Part shown: positions 43,186-51,730 of the stretch, piece by piece | How positions within the stretch are numbered: the stretch's first letter is position 1 | How the letters are laid out: every line of letters begins with the position of its first letter | Assembly (NCBI RefSeq): GCF_002149015.1 | Contig: NZ_NGFO01000022.1 | Coordinates: 33,833-97,832, forward strand | Source of the DNA: Gordonia lacunae | GTDB taxonomy: Bacteria; Actinomycetota; Actinomycetes; Mycobacteriales; Mycobacteriaceae | Direction: 5' to 3' | Length of the DNA stretch: 64,000 nucleotides | Notes under the pieces: generated by a model | Databases searched by the model: none | What the model saw: the letters and a program-made list of their open reading frames with translations, nothing else | Told to the model about the DNA's origin: nothing | Translations under genes and position numbers: made by a program

Positions 43186-44010
43186 GTGCAGAGACTCAGT
43201 GGAAAAGTTGCGTTCATCAGTGGAGTGGCGCGCGGGCAGGGACGTTCCCACGCCATCCGCCTGGCCGAGGAGGGCGCATCCGTCATCGGACTGGACATCT
43301 GCGACCAGATCCCTACCGTGTTCTACCCGATGGCCACCCGAGAAGATCTCGCCGAGACCGAACGTCTCGTCAAGGAGGCGGGCGGACAGATCCTGACCGC
43401 AGTGGGCGACGTCCGCAACCGGGAGGACATCCGTCGCACCCTGACCGACGGCATCGAGCGCTTCGGACGCCTGGACACGGTGATCGCGAACGCGGGGATC
43501 ATGCCCGTGATCGGCGCGGGCGAGCAGACCCAGGCCTGGCACGATGCGGTCGACGTCATGCTGACCGGCGTGTGGAACGTCCTCGATCTGACCGTTCCGC
43601 AGCTGATCGAGCAGAACGAGGGAGGTTCCATCGTGATCACGAGTTCGGCCGCCGGGCTGACGAGCATTGGACTCAACACGTTTGCGGGACAGGCGGGTTA
43701 CTCGGCGGCCAAACACGGCGTGGTGGGCCTGATGCGCCTGTTCTCCAAGCAACTCGCCAAGAACTTCATCCGCGTGAACACGATCCATCCGACCGGGGTC
43801 AACACCCCCATGGTCGCCAACCTCGAGTACGGCGAGTTCGTCAACTCCCACCCCGAGGTGGCGAACGACGAGTCGTACAAGAACCCGATGCCGGTCGAGC
43901 TGATCGAGGCGGTCGACATCAGCAACGCGATCGTGTTCCTGGCCTCCGACGAGGCCCGCTACATCACCGGAGTGACCCTGCCGGTGGACGCCGGCTACAA
44001 CAATCGCTGA
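43186..44010 (+). CDS. Mycofactocin-type SDR oxidoreductase
   Basis: I place the start at GTG 43186, giving 274 residues. The first glycine motif reads SGVARGQGRSHAIRLAEEGA, and the protein has the extra segment after beta-2 (DICDQIPTVFYPMATREDLAETERL) that marks the mycofactocin-coupled SDR group, whose NAD is non-exchangeable and recycled by mycofactocin. The catalytic Ser lies in TSSAAGLTSIG and the active site is YSAAK. It should oxidise an alcohol to a ketone or aldehyde. A perfect shared operator-like site upstream links it to the catabolic region. Confidence 0.86.
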   Translation: MQRLSGKVAFISGVARGQGRSHAIRLAEEGASVIGLDICDQIPTVFYPMATREDLAETERLVKEAGGQILTAVGDVRNREDIRRTLTDGIERFGRLDTVIANAGIMPVIGAGEQTQAWHDAVDVMLTGVWNVLDLTVPQLIEQNEGGSIVITSSAAGLTSIGLNTFAGQAGYSAAKHGVVGLMRLFSKQLAKNFIRVNTIHPTGVNTPMVANLEYGEFVNSHPEVANDESYKNPMPVELIEAVDISNAIVFLASDEARYITGVTLPVDAGYNNR

Positions 44011-44061
44011 TCACTGACGGCGGGGGCACGAACCGGTCGTGCCGACCACGCCGAACCCGCA

Positions 44062-44099
44062 CCGACCCCGGTGATCTGTCCGCAGATCACCGGGGTCGG
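44062..44099 (+). terminator. Perfect 17-bp hairpin terminator after the SDR
   Basis: Arms 44062-44078 and 44083-44099 are fully complementary with loop TCCG, 52 nt after the SDR stop. There is no T-run, but the stem is very stable. It separates the catabolic region from the TetR/MMPL operon. Confidence 0.75.
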
Positions 44100-44155
44100 A
44101 CTGCTGATGTGACCTGCGTCATCGAGGTGCGTTCGGTGTGAGCACTCTCCTATCA

Positions 44156-44189
44156 TTGCACTCCTCTGCAACATTGCAGATAAGTGCAA
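44156..44189. promoter_or_regulatory. Two tandem TTGCA-N6-TGCAA operators before the TetR/MMPL operon
   Basis: TTGCA-CTCCTC-TGCAA (44156-44171) and TTGCA-GATAAG-TGCAA (44174-44189) are two palindromes separated by 2 bp, so their centres are 18 bp apart. They lie immediately before the TetR start, where binding would block its promoter. This suggests auto-repression of the operon. Confidence 0.82.
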
Positions 44190-44207
44190 GTTCCGTACGG
44201 TGGAGTC

Positions 44208-44867
44208 GTGCACTCCCCCGGACTCCGCGAGGCGAAGAAGGCCGCGACCCGCTCGGCGCTCGCCCGCGCCGTGCTGCGGCTGTCCACTCGGGCCGGGATC
44301 GACCATGTGACCATCGACGCCGTCGCGGCCGAGGCCAACGTGTCGGTCCGCACCTTCCACAACTACTTCAGCGGCAAAGAGGACGCATTGCTGCATTTCG
44401 TGTCGTCACTGTTCGACACGATCGTGGAACGGATCGAGGCCCGGCCGACGGACGAGAGCTTCTTCTGTTCGGTCCGCACGGCACTCATCGAGGCAGCCAC
44501 CTCGCCCGATGTGGGTGAACCCGCCGAGATCGTCGCGCTGCTCCGACTTCTCGACACCGATCCGGGCCTGACGGCCCGTTCCCGCGACATGGAGCTGGGC
44601 GACACCGTCGAGGCCCGGCTCGCCGAGCTGTGCGCGCAACGCGGGCAGCCGGCACACACGCTGTATCCGCGCATGGTCCTGCACAACGCGATCACCACCA
44701 TCCGGGTCGCCCTCGAGTTCTGGGTGACCCACCACGACGATGACCCGACGACCAGCGCCGAGCTGGCCACCGTCCTGGAGTGCGCCTTCGACCAGCTGGC
44801 CGCCGGGTTGTTGCAACCCATCCGACCCTTGAACGAACCCGTCGACCCGATCCCCGAGGAGCACTGA
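44208..44867 (+). CDS. TetR-family regulator of the MMPL transporter
   Basis: I prefer GTG 44208 (219 residues, GGTGGAG just upstream) over 44184, because the latter lies inside the operator pair. The helix-turn-helix is HVTIDAVAAEANVSVRTFHNYF (about residues 26-47). The C-terminal helical domain contains IVALLRLLDTDPGLTARS. It ends 1 nt before the transporter start and is certainly cotranscribed with it. The tandem operators upstream imply that it regulates its own operon in response to a lipid or drug exported by the pump. Confidence 0.88.
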   Translation: MHSPGLREAKKAATRSALARAVLRLSTRAGIDHVTIDAVAAEANVSVRTFHNYFSGKEDALLHFVSSLFDTIVERIEARPTDESFFCSVRTALIEAATSPDVGEPAEIVALLRLLDTDPGLTARSRDMELGDTVEARLAELCAQRGQPAHTLYPRMVLHNAITTIRVALEFWVTHHDDDPTTSAELATVLECAFDQLAAGLLQPIRPLNEPVDPIPEEH

Positions 44868-44868
44868 C

Positions 44869-47232
44869 GTGGCAACACACCTGTACCGAGTAGGGCGATG
44901 GGCGTACGAGAACCGCCTCAAGACGATCGCGATCTGGGTTCTGGTCCTCATCGGGCTGGGCATCGGCGCGAGCCTGCTGGCCAAGCCGACGTCGGAGTCG
45001 TTCTCCATCCCCGGCATCCCGTCGGAGCGGGCGCAGGATCTGATGGTCGAGCGTTTCCCCGGCGAGGCGACCTTCGGTTCCGACATCGGAGTCACGTACG
45101 TCGTTCGCGCGCCGGAGGGTTCGACGCTGACCGAGCCGCGGTACCAGCAGGCCATCGACTCGATGGTCGCCGGCCTGAAATCGGTCGAGGACGTGAAGAA
45201 CCCCGACTCGATCACCAACCCGTTCGTCTCCTACGGCACCGAGCAGTCCCCGGGTCAGCTCCGCGAACTGTCGGCAGCCTTCCAGGAGAAGACCTTCGGC
45301 AAGAACGCCGAGGAGGCGGCCGCCGACGCACAGGCCACCTCGCCGATCAATGCGGCGGGCACCGTCGCGCAGCTCGGCGCCTCCTTCGAAATGGCGGCGT
45401 CGGCGGACGTCACCGAGACCATGCGCGAACAGATGGACCGGATCGCCGAGGACGCACGGGCCGCGGGGCTCACCGTCGAGATGAAGGGTTCTGCCACACA
45501 GCAATTCGAGCTCGGGATCACCTCTGAGCTGATCGGCATCGGGGTGGGCGCGCTGATCCTCATCCTCACGTTCGCCTCTCTCGTCGCGTGGGGCATGCCG
45601 ATCATCACCGCGATCGTCGGCGTGGCGATCGGGATGCTCGGCGTCCAGATGGGCACCCATTTCTTCGACCTCAGCAACGAGACCCCGATCCTCGCGACGA
45701 TGATCGGCCTCGCGGTCGGCATCGACTACGCGCTGTTCATCGTCTCCCGCTACCGCCACGAGATCCATCGATCGGCGAGCCGGGCCGATGCGGCCGGCCG
45801 GGCCGTCGGCACCGCCGGGTCCGCCGTCGTCTTCGCCGGCAGCACCGTCGTCATCGCGCTGGCCGCGCTGGCGATCGTGAACATCCCGTTCCTCACCGCG
45901 ATGGGAATCGCCGCGGCGGGCACCGTCGTCGCCGCCGTGCTGGTCGCTCTCACACTCCTGCCGGCGATCCTCGGCCTCTTCGGCGGCAAGGCGTTCGCCG
46001 GACGCGTCCCGCGCCTCAACGCACCCGACGTCGGGCCGAATGACGCCGACCGCGTCCACAACGGCCAGCGCTGGGTCCAGCGCATCGTGGCGCGGCCCCG
46101 CACCGTGACCGTTGCGATCGTGGGCATCCTCGTCGTCCTCGCCATCCCGATGGCCGGCCTCAAGCTCGCGCTGCCCAACGACGGGACGGCCGACCCGTCG
46201 GAGACCCAGCGCCAGGCCTACGACATGGTCGCCGACGGCTACGGCCCGGGCTTCAACGGACCGCTCGTCGTCGTCGCCGACGGCCGCGGTATCGAGGACA
46301 CCGGCGAGCGACTCCGCGCCTTCGACACGCTCGTCGACGACCTCGGTCGTGTCGACAACGTCGAGGTCGCCCAGATCGGCGCCGGCGGACTCAACGAGGC
46401 CCGCGACACCGCCAAGATCACGATCATCCCGTCAACCGCCCCGGCCGACGAGGCGACACCCGCACTGGTGGAGACCCTCCGTGAGATGGAGCCCCGGGTG
46501 CAGAGCACGATGGGCATCTCCTACGGCGTGACCGGCCAGACGGCGATCGAACTCGACATCTCCGATCGCCTGTCGAGTTCGCTGATCCCCTACCTGCTCG
46601 TCGTCGTGGGTCTCGCGTTCATCCTGCTGATCATCGTGTTCCGCTCGATCCTCGTGCCGCTGACCGCGGCTCTCGGCTTCCTGCTGAGCGTCGCCGCGAC
46701 CTTCGGCGTGACCGTGGCCCTGTTCACCGACGGCGCCCTGGGCATCGTCGGCAACCCGCAACCGGTCGTCTCGTTCCTGCCGATCATGCTCGTGGGCATC
46801 GTGTTCGGCCTCGCGATGGACTACCAGGTGTTCCTGGTGACCCGGATGCGGGAGGCCTACGTCCACGGTGCGGACGCCAAGACCGCGGTCGTCGAGGGCT
46901 ATCGCCACAGCGCCCGCGTGGTGGCCGCAGCCGCGGCGATCATGATCTCGGTGTTCGCCGCGTTCATGCTGCAGGACATGGCCTTCATCATGGTCATGGG
47001 CTTCGCACTGGCGGCCGCGGTGTTCTTCGACGCCTTCGTCGTCCGGATGACGCTCATGCCCGCGGTCCTGACCGTCCTGGGCGACAAGGCCTGGTGGCTG
47101 CCGCGCTGGCTCGACCGGATTCTCCCCGACGTCGACATCGAGGGCGAGAAGCTGGGACTCGGCGCCGATGCCGCGCGCCCGGCAGATGCCGCGGGAGCCG
47201 ACGCGGACTCCGAGGTCCGCGCCGGCCGCTGA
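44869..47232 (+). CDS. MMPL/RND-family membrane transporter
   Basis: This 787-residue protein starts at GTG 44869 with GAGGA upstream. It has the RND layout: helix 1 near residues 17-40, a large periplasmic loop (to about 210), five helices, a cytoplasmic loop, and the same arrangement repeated. The signatures DYALFIVSRYRHE and MDYQVFLVTRMRE mark the proton-relay helices of each half. MmpL proteins export lipids, siderophores or drugs across the membrane of mycolic-acid bacteria. There is no MmpS-type partner beside it. The C-terminus is an Ala/Asp-rich tail. Confidence 0.9.
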   Translation: MATHLYRVGRWAYENRLKTIAIWVLVLIGLGIGASLLAKPTSESFSIPGIPSERAQDLMVERFPGEATFGSDIGVTYVVRAPEGSTLTEPRYQQAIDSMVAGLKSVEDVKNPDSITNPFVSYGTEQSPGQLRELSAAFQEKTFGKNAEEAAADAQATSPINAAGTVAQLGASFEMAASADVTETMREQMDRIAEDARAAGLTVEMKGSATQQFELGITSELIGIGVGALILILTFASLVAWGMPIITAIVGVAIGMLGVQMGTHFFDLSNETPILATMIGLAVGIDYALFIVSRYRHEIHRSASRADAAGRAVGTAGSAVVFAGSTVVIALAALAIVNIPFLTAMGIAAAGTVVAAVLVALTLLPAILGLFGGKAFAGRVPRLNAPDVGPNDADRVHNGQRWVQRIVARPRTVTVAIVGILVVLAIPMAGLKLALPNDGTADPSETQRQAYDMVADGYGPGFNGPLVVVADGRGIEDTGERLRAFDTLVDDLGRVDNVEVAQIGAGGLNEARDTAKITIIPSTAPADEATPALVETLREMEPRVQSTMGISYGVTGQTAIELDISDRLSSSLIPYLLVVVGLAFILLIIVFRSILVPLTAALGFLLSVAATFGVTVALFTDGALGIVGNPQPVVSFLPIMLVGIVFGLAMDYQVFLVTRMREAYVHGADAKTAVVEGYRHSARVVAAAAAIMISVFAAFMLQDMAFIMVMGFALAAAVFFDAFVVRMTLMPAVLTVLGDKAWWLPRWLDRILPDVDIEGEKLGLGADAARPADAAGADADSEVRAGR

Positions 47233-47238
47233 GGCAGA

Positions 47239-47559
47239 TCAGTCGACCCGGAACTCCCCGAGTTCGGACCAGCTGTCACCGTCGATCGTCGTGTTGATGA
47301 CGTCGGGTGTGCGCTGGAGGTACTTGGGGAGTTCCTGCTGGGCCTGCTTGAAGTGCGGGGCCGTGACGTGCGCCTCCGCCGCGTCGTCGTCGAACGCCTC
47401 CACCAGGACGTAGGTGTTCGGGTCCTCGAACGAGCGCGACCAGTCGAACCACTTGTTGCCCGGCTCGGCGCGCGTCGCCTCGGTGAATTCGCGTGACAAC
47501 TCCGGCCACTCGTCGGCGAACTCGGGCTTGATCGGGAACTTCACGACGATGAGGATCAT
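47239..47559 (-). CDS. Antibiotic biosynthesis monooxygenase (ABM) domain protein
   Basis: This is a 106-residue ferredoxin-like protein. The first strand is ILIVVKFPIKPEFADEWPEL, then EFTEATRAEPGNKWFDWSRS, YVLVEAFDDDAAEAHVTAPHF and a C-terminal helix. This matches small ABM/YgiN-type quinol monooxygenases. It is cytoplasmic and probably dimeric. Roles range from quinone or flavin chemistry to heme degradation, and no specific one can be assigned. It is convergent with the MMPL gene and divergent from an aldehyde dehydrogenase. Confidence 0.82.
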   Translation of the reverse strand: MILIVVKFPIKPEFADEWPELSREFTEATRAEPGNKWFDWSRSFEDPNTYVLVEAFDDDAAEAHVTAPHFKQAQQELPKYLQRTPDVINTTIDGDSWSELGEFRVD

Positions 47560-47607
47560 GAGTCGACCCTAGACCCACGCCGGCGTACGGAGGGTCGCAG
47601 AATGCGA

Positions 47608-47625
47608 CTGGGACGACTGTCCCAG
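47608..47625. promoter_or_regulatory. Palindrome upstream of aldehyde dehydrogenase gene
   Basis: CTGGGAC-GACT-GTCCCAG is a 7-bp-arm palindrome. Shortly after, GTCACAA is directly repeated (47632 and 47642). Both lie in the divergent promoter region (47560-47744). A regulatory role is possible but untested. Confidence 0.4.
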
Positions 47626-47744
47626 AATCGGTCACAAAGTGTCACAACCGGAAGGCGGGGATTCGCGAGACCCCGCTCACGGCAGCGCCTAGAGTGTGAA
47701 ACCGACAACAATTGTCCTCACTTCATGCTGCAACGGAGGCACAC

Positions 47745-49169
47745 ATGCCGGACATCACCAAGTTCTACATCGACGGTCAGTGGGTCGAGCCCGCCGAGCT
47801 CAACCTCATCGACGTCATCAACCCGGCGACCGAGAAGTCGGCCGGTCAGGTCGCCATCGGCAGTGCCGCCGACGTCGACGCCGCGGTCGACGCCGCGCGC
47901 CGCGCGTTCGTCACCTGGGGACAGACCACCGTCTCCGAGCGCCTCGAGGTCCTCAACCGGATCATCGCCGAGTACCAGAACCGGATGGCCGACCTCGCCG
48001 CCGCGGTCACCGAGGAGATGGGTTCGCCGGTCGGCCTGACCAACGCAGCGCAGGTACCCATCGGCCTCGGCCACCTGATGACCGCCGCGGCGCAGCTCCC
48101 CGACTTCACGTTCGTCGAGGACCGTGGCAGTTCGCGCATCGCCAAGGAACCGATCGGCGTCTGCGGCTTCATCACCCCGTGGAACTGGCCGCTCAACCAG
48201 GTCATGTGCAAGGTCGCCCCGGCACTCGCCACGGGTTGCACCATGGTCCTCAAGCCCTCGGAGGTCGCGCCGTTCAGTGCGGCGATCGTCGCGGAGATCT
48301 TCGACGCCGCCGGCGTACCCGCGGGCGTGTTCAACCTCGTCAACGGCGACGGCCCCGGCGTGGGTGCCGCACTGTCCAGCCACGAGGGCATCGACATGAT
48401 CTCGTTCACCGGCTCCACCCGTGCAGGCATCGAGGTCGCCAAGAGCGCCGCCCCGACCGTCAAGCGCGTCGCCCAGGAACTGGGTGGCAAGAGCCCGAAC
48501 ATCATCCTCGACGACGAGGACTTCGCGAAGAACGTCGCCGGTGGTATCGCGACGATGATGATGAACTCCGGCCAGTCCTGCAACGCCCCGAGCCGGATGC
48601 TGGTCCCCGCCGGCCGCGTCGACGAGGTGGCCGAGATCGCCAAGGGCGTCGCCGCCGAGCTCACCGTCGGCGACCCCACCACCGACGTGAAGCTGGGCCC
48701 GGTCGTCTCCGAGGCGCAGTTCGACAAGATCCAGGGCCTCATCGAGCGCGCCATCGCCGACGGTGCCATCGCGGTCGTCGGCGGTGCCGGACGTCCCGAG
48801 GGTCTCGAGACCGGTTACTACGTGAAGCCGACCGTCTTCACCAACGTCACCAACGACATGGAGATCGCCCGCACCGAGGTGTTCGGCCCCGTGCTCGTCG
48901 TCATCGCCTACGACTCGATCGACGAAGCACTCAAGGTCGCCAACGACACCGAGTACGGCCTCGCCGGCTATGTGTCGGGCAAGGACGTCGACGAGGTCCG
49001 TCGTATCGGGTCGCAGATCCGCGCCGGCTCGATCTCGCTCAACGGCGCCCAGCTCGACCCGAGCGCACCGTTCGGCGGTTACAAGAAGAGTGGCAACGGG
49101 CGTGAGTGGAGTGACTACGCCTTCGACGAGTTCCTTGAGGTGAAGTCCCTGCTCGGCTTCGGCGCCTGA
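47745..49169 (+). CDS. Aldehyde dehydrogenase family protein
   Basis: This 474-residue protein starts at ATG 47745 with CGGAGG upstream. Typical marks are CGFITPWNWPLNQVMCKVAP, KPSEVAPFSAAIVAEIFD, FTGSTRAGIEVAKSA, QELGGKSPN (catalytic Glu) and NSGQSCNAPSR (catalytic Cys). The C-terminal GYKKSGNGREW matches the usual ending. It oxidises an aldehyde to an acid with NAD(P)+. A strong intrinsic terminator follows, so it is probably monocistronic. The substrate is not defined. Confidence 0.93.
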   Translation: MPDITKFYIDGQWVEPAELNLIDVINPATEKSAGQVAIGSAADVDAAVDAARRAFVTWGQTTVSERLEVLNRIIAEYQNRMADLAAAVTEEMGSPVGLTNAAQVPIGLGHLMTAAAQLPDFTFVEDRGSSRIAKEPIGVCGFITPWNWPLNQVMCKVAPALATGCTMVLKPSEVAPFSAAIVAEIFDAAGVPAGVFNLVNGDGPGVGAALSSHEGIDMISFTGSTRAGIEVAKSAAPTVKRVAQELGGKSPNIILDDEDFAKNVAGGIATMMMNSGQSCNAPSRMLVPAGRVDEVAEIAKGVAAELTVGDPTTDVKLGPVVSEAQFDKIQGLIERAIADGAIAVVGGAGRPEGLETGYYVKPTVFTNVTNDMEIARTEVFGPVLVVIAYDSIDEALKVANDTEYGLAGYVSGKDVDEVRRIGSQIRAGSISLNGAQLDPSAPFGGYKKSGNGREWSDYAFDEFLEVKSLLGFGA

Positions 49170-49186
49170 CAAGCGGCTCGCCACGG

Positions 49187-49229
49187 TGAGGGATGCGTAT
49201 CGGAGTCCGATACGCATCCCTCATTTTTT
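49187..49229 (+). terminator. Intrinsic terminator after aldehyde dehydrogenase
   Basis: A perfect 17-bp stem (49187-49203 with 49207-49223, loop AGT) is followed by six Ts at 49224-49229. It is the clearest rho-independent terminator in the window and ends 30 bp before the next start codon. Confidence 0.93.
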
Positions 49230-49258
49230 CGGACCGGGTCGTCGTTAGGATCTGGCAC

Positions 49259-50059
49259 ATGCAGATCCCCGTCGCGTCCGACGCCGGCCCCGTCCTCGAC
49301 GCCGAGGTCGTCGGCGAGGGCGAACCGCTCCTGCTCATCGGCGGCATGTCCGCACACCGTGGGATGTGGACCGACGAGCTCCTCGGCGCGCTGAGACCGC
49401 ACTTCGCGGTGGCCGTCTACGACCATCGGGGCATCGGGGCCAGCAGTCGCGCCGAGGGACCGTTCACCATCGCCGACCTGGCGGCCGACGCCCGCGGCAT
49501 CCTGGACGGGCTCGACTGGGAGACCGCCCACGTGCTGGGTACCTCCATGGGCGGCATGATCGCGCAGGAACTCGCTCTCGCCGCACCCGATCGTGTGCGC
49601 AGCCTCGTCCTCGGGTGCACCACCGCGGGCGGCCCCGGGGCGATCGGCGCACCCGGCGCGGTCCGCCTCGTCGAGGCGATCTCCTCCCGCGACGCGGCGC
49701 GCGTCGCGCGCACCGCCTTCGAGGTCAACCTGTCACCCGCGTACACCGCGCGCGCCGGCGCGTTCGAGCACTTCGTGTCGATGTCGACGCAGCGCCGCGT
49801 GCCGTCGGCGGTCGTCGCCTGGCAGGCCGGCGCGTGCGCGGGACATGACACCCGCGACCGGATCGCGACGCTGGACGTACCGACCGCGGTCATCCACGGG
49901 GACGCCGACGAGGTGATCGCGGTCGCCGAGGGCGAGCGACTCGCCGAACTCATCCCGCAGGCCACCCTGGCGCGATGGGCCTGCGTCGGGCACATGTTCT
50001 GGTGGGAGCGTCCCGACGAGACCGCCGAGGTCGTCCGGAAAAATGCGCTCGGGCGGTAA
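49259..50059 (+). CDS. Alpha/beta-fold hydrolase
   Basis: This 266-residue protein starts at ATG 49259; the frame open from 49193 would include the terminator. Fold marks are EPLLLIGGMSAHRGMW, VYDHRGIGASSRAEG, the nucleophile elbow VLGTSMGGMIAQELAL (Ser about 98), IHGDADEVIAV (catalytic Asp) and WACVGHMFWWERP (His). It resembles 3-oxoadipate enol-lactonase-like and haloperoxidase-like hydrolases, but the substrate is unknown. It is cytoplasmic. Confidence 0.87.
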   Translation: MQIPVASDAGPVLDAEVVGEGEPLLLIGGMSAHRGMWTDELLGALRPHFAVAVYDHRGIGASSRAEGPFTIADLAADARGILDGLDWETAHVLGTSMGGMIAQELALAAPDRVRSLVLGCTTAGGPGAIGAPGAVRLVEAISSRDAARVARTAFEVNLSPAYTARAGAFEHFVSMSTQRRVPSAVVAWQAGACAGHDTRDRIATLDVPTAVIHGDADEVIAVAEGERLAELIPQATLARWACVGHMFWWERPDETAEVVRKNALGR

Positions 50060-50134
50060 CGCCGGTCCCCTCCCCGAACGACATCCCTGACATCGGCACC
50101 GTGTGATCGGGTGGCCGCGTATGTCAGGAGCTCC

Positions 50135-51619
50135 ATGTCGCACTCGCACCGCGAACCGCCCGTCCCCTCCACCCCCGCGGGCCAGACGCCCGAGTCGCCA
50201 CGCAGATTCTCACCCCGACGCCGCATCCTCACCGGGATCTCGGTGGTCGCGATCCTCACCCTCGGCCTGTTCGGGGCGAGCACCCTGCTCAACTCGTCGA
50301 ACACCGCCAACGCTCTGCGCGGGCACCCCGAGGTCCTGCGCAAGGGCTGTACCTGGGACTCCTCGGGCAACTTCGTCCAGAACTGCAAGGTGTGGTCGGA
50401 GTCGCAGCAACGCGAGGTGATCGTCCAGATCCGTGCCTCCAGCGGCAGCGACAGCGGCGTCTACCTGCTCGACGGCATGCGGGCCAGCGAGTCCCGCTCG
50501 GCGTGGACCACCGACGTCCAGGCAGCCAAGGTCTACGACGCCAAGGCCGACACCACCCTGGTCATGCCGGTGGGCGGCGCGTCGTCGTTCTACACCGACT
50601 GGGACGGCGGCGCCGGTGACAAGAACACGGTCATCAAGCAGGAGACGTTCCTGACCGCCGAGCTGCCGGGCTACCTCGAGCGCGAGTTCGGCGTGGCGCG
50701 CAACAACAACGCGATCATCGGACTGTCGATGTCCGGCGGCCCGGCGGTGACCCTCGCCGAGCGCCACCCGGAGCAGTTCAAGGTGGTCCAGGCGATGTCC
50801 GGCTACTACCAGACCGACAACCCGGTCGGCGCCCTCGGCGTCATGGCCACTCAGACGATGGTGTCGAACTACGTCAACGGTGTCGTGAACATGTGGGGTG
50901 CGCCGGGAAGTACCCGCTGGACCGACAACGACCCGTCGAAGAACCTCACGCAGCTGGCCGACAACGGCCAGGTCCTCATCATCTCCTCGGGCAACGGTTT
51001 CCTGACTCCGTCGGAGATGGCCAAGCTGTCGCCGCAGGACCAGCTGAGCGCCATGGCACTGGAAATCCTGTCCGCGGTGTCGACTGTGCTCATGCAGCTG
51101 CAGGCGAAGCAGGCCGGCGTCTCGGTGATCTCCTTGCCGAACTACGGCGGCCACACCTGGGAGAACTGGGGACGCGCCCTCGGCGACGGCAAGGACCACG
51201 TGCTGACCACGCTGCGCAACAATCCGCCGGTGACCGCGAAGACCACCGTTGTCTCCGCCTCGGGCAGTCCCGATCCCGAGGGACCCGCCAAGGTCACGCT
51301 CGCGGCCAAGAAGGCGGCCGAGGAATCGCCTGCCCTCGACCTCTCGGGCCTGTCGGCGCGCGGCTCGTCGGCGAGCGAATCCGCTTCGGAGTCCGCGTCC
51401 TCATCCGCCGAGTCCTCGGCAGTCGAGTCGTCGGCAACCGAGTCCCCCTCTGCCGGACTCGCACCGTCCGCGGTGTCGGGGTCGGAGTCGGTGGATGCCT
51501 CCGTCCCGGAGTCGGTCACCAGCGCGGAGTCGAGCGCGCCGAGCGCGCCGCGGCTCGCCCCGAAGGGCCCGGCCTCGTCCGCCCCCGCCTCGAGCAGTAC
51601 CCCGGTTCCGTCCCGCTGA
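50135..51619 (+). CDS. Mycolyltransferase (antigen 85-type esterase) with Ser-rich tail
   Basis: This 494-residue protein starts at ATG 50135 (CAGGAG upstream). A basic N-terminus precedes a membrane or signal segment (about residues 31-50). The Ag85-like domain follows: VYLLDGMRAS, VMPVGGASSFYTDWDGG, nucleophile GLSMSGG (Ser about 198), and NYGGHTWENWGRAL with the catalytic His. Such enzymes transfer mycolic acids to trehalose or arabinogalactan outside the membrane. The last 120 residues are low-complexity Ser/Ala/Glu/Pro, probably an extended wall-spanning tail, which is not part of the classic fold. Confidence 0.87.
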   Translation: MSHSHREPPVPSTPAGQTPESPRRFSPRRRILTGISVVAILTLGLFGASTLLNSSNTANALRGHPEVLRKGCTWDSSGNFVQNCKVWSESQQREVIVQIRASSGSDSGVYLLDGMRASESRSAWTTDVQAAKVYDAKADTTLVMPVGGASSFYTDWDGGAGDKNTVIKQETFLTAELPGYLEREFGVARNNNAIIGLSMSGGPAVTLAERHPEQFKVVQAMSGYYQTDNPVGALGVMATQTMVSNYVNGVVNMWGAPGSTRWTDNDPSKNLTQLADNGQVLIISSGNGFLTPSEMAKLSPQDQLSAMALEILSAVSTVLMQLQAKQAGVSVISLPNYGGHTWENWGRALGDGKDHVLTTLRNNPPVTAKTTVVSASGSPDPEGPAKVTLAAKKAAEESPALDLSGLSARGSSASESASESASSSAESSAVESSATESPSAGLAPSAVSGSESVDASVPESVTSAESSAPSAPRLAPKGPASSAPASSSTPVPSR

Positions 51620-51641
51620 ACGGCCCGCTCGCTCACGGTTC

Positions 51642-51679
51642 CCGTTCCCGCTCACCAGAATTCGTGTGAGCGGGAACGG
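51642..51679 (+). terminator. 14-bp hairpin after the mycolyltransferase gene
   Basis: CCGTTCCCGCTCAC (51642-51655) pairs with GTGAGCGGGAACGG (51666-51679) around a 10-nt loop, 22 nt after the stop. No T-tract follows. Confidence 0.68.
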
Positions 51680-51730
51680 AGTACCCGAGCGAACGGTTCC
51701 GCCGGCCGCGCCTGCTGCTAGCGTTCAGCC

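Noticed and set aside
47632..47648. CRP/GlxR-type binding site
   Set aside because: GTCACAA occurs twice as a direct repeat, not as the inverted TGTGA-N6-TCACA arrangement expected for CRP-family sites.
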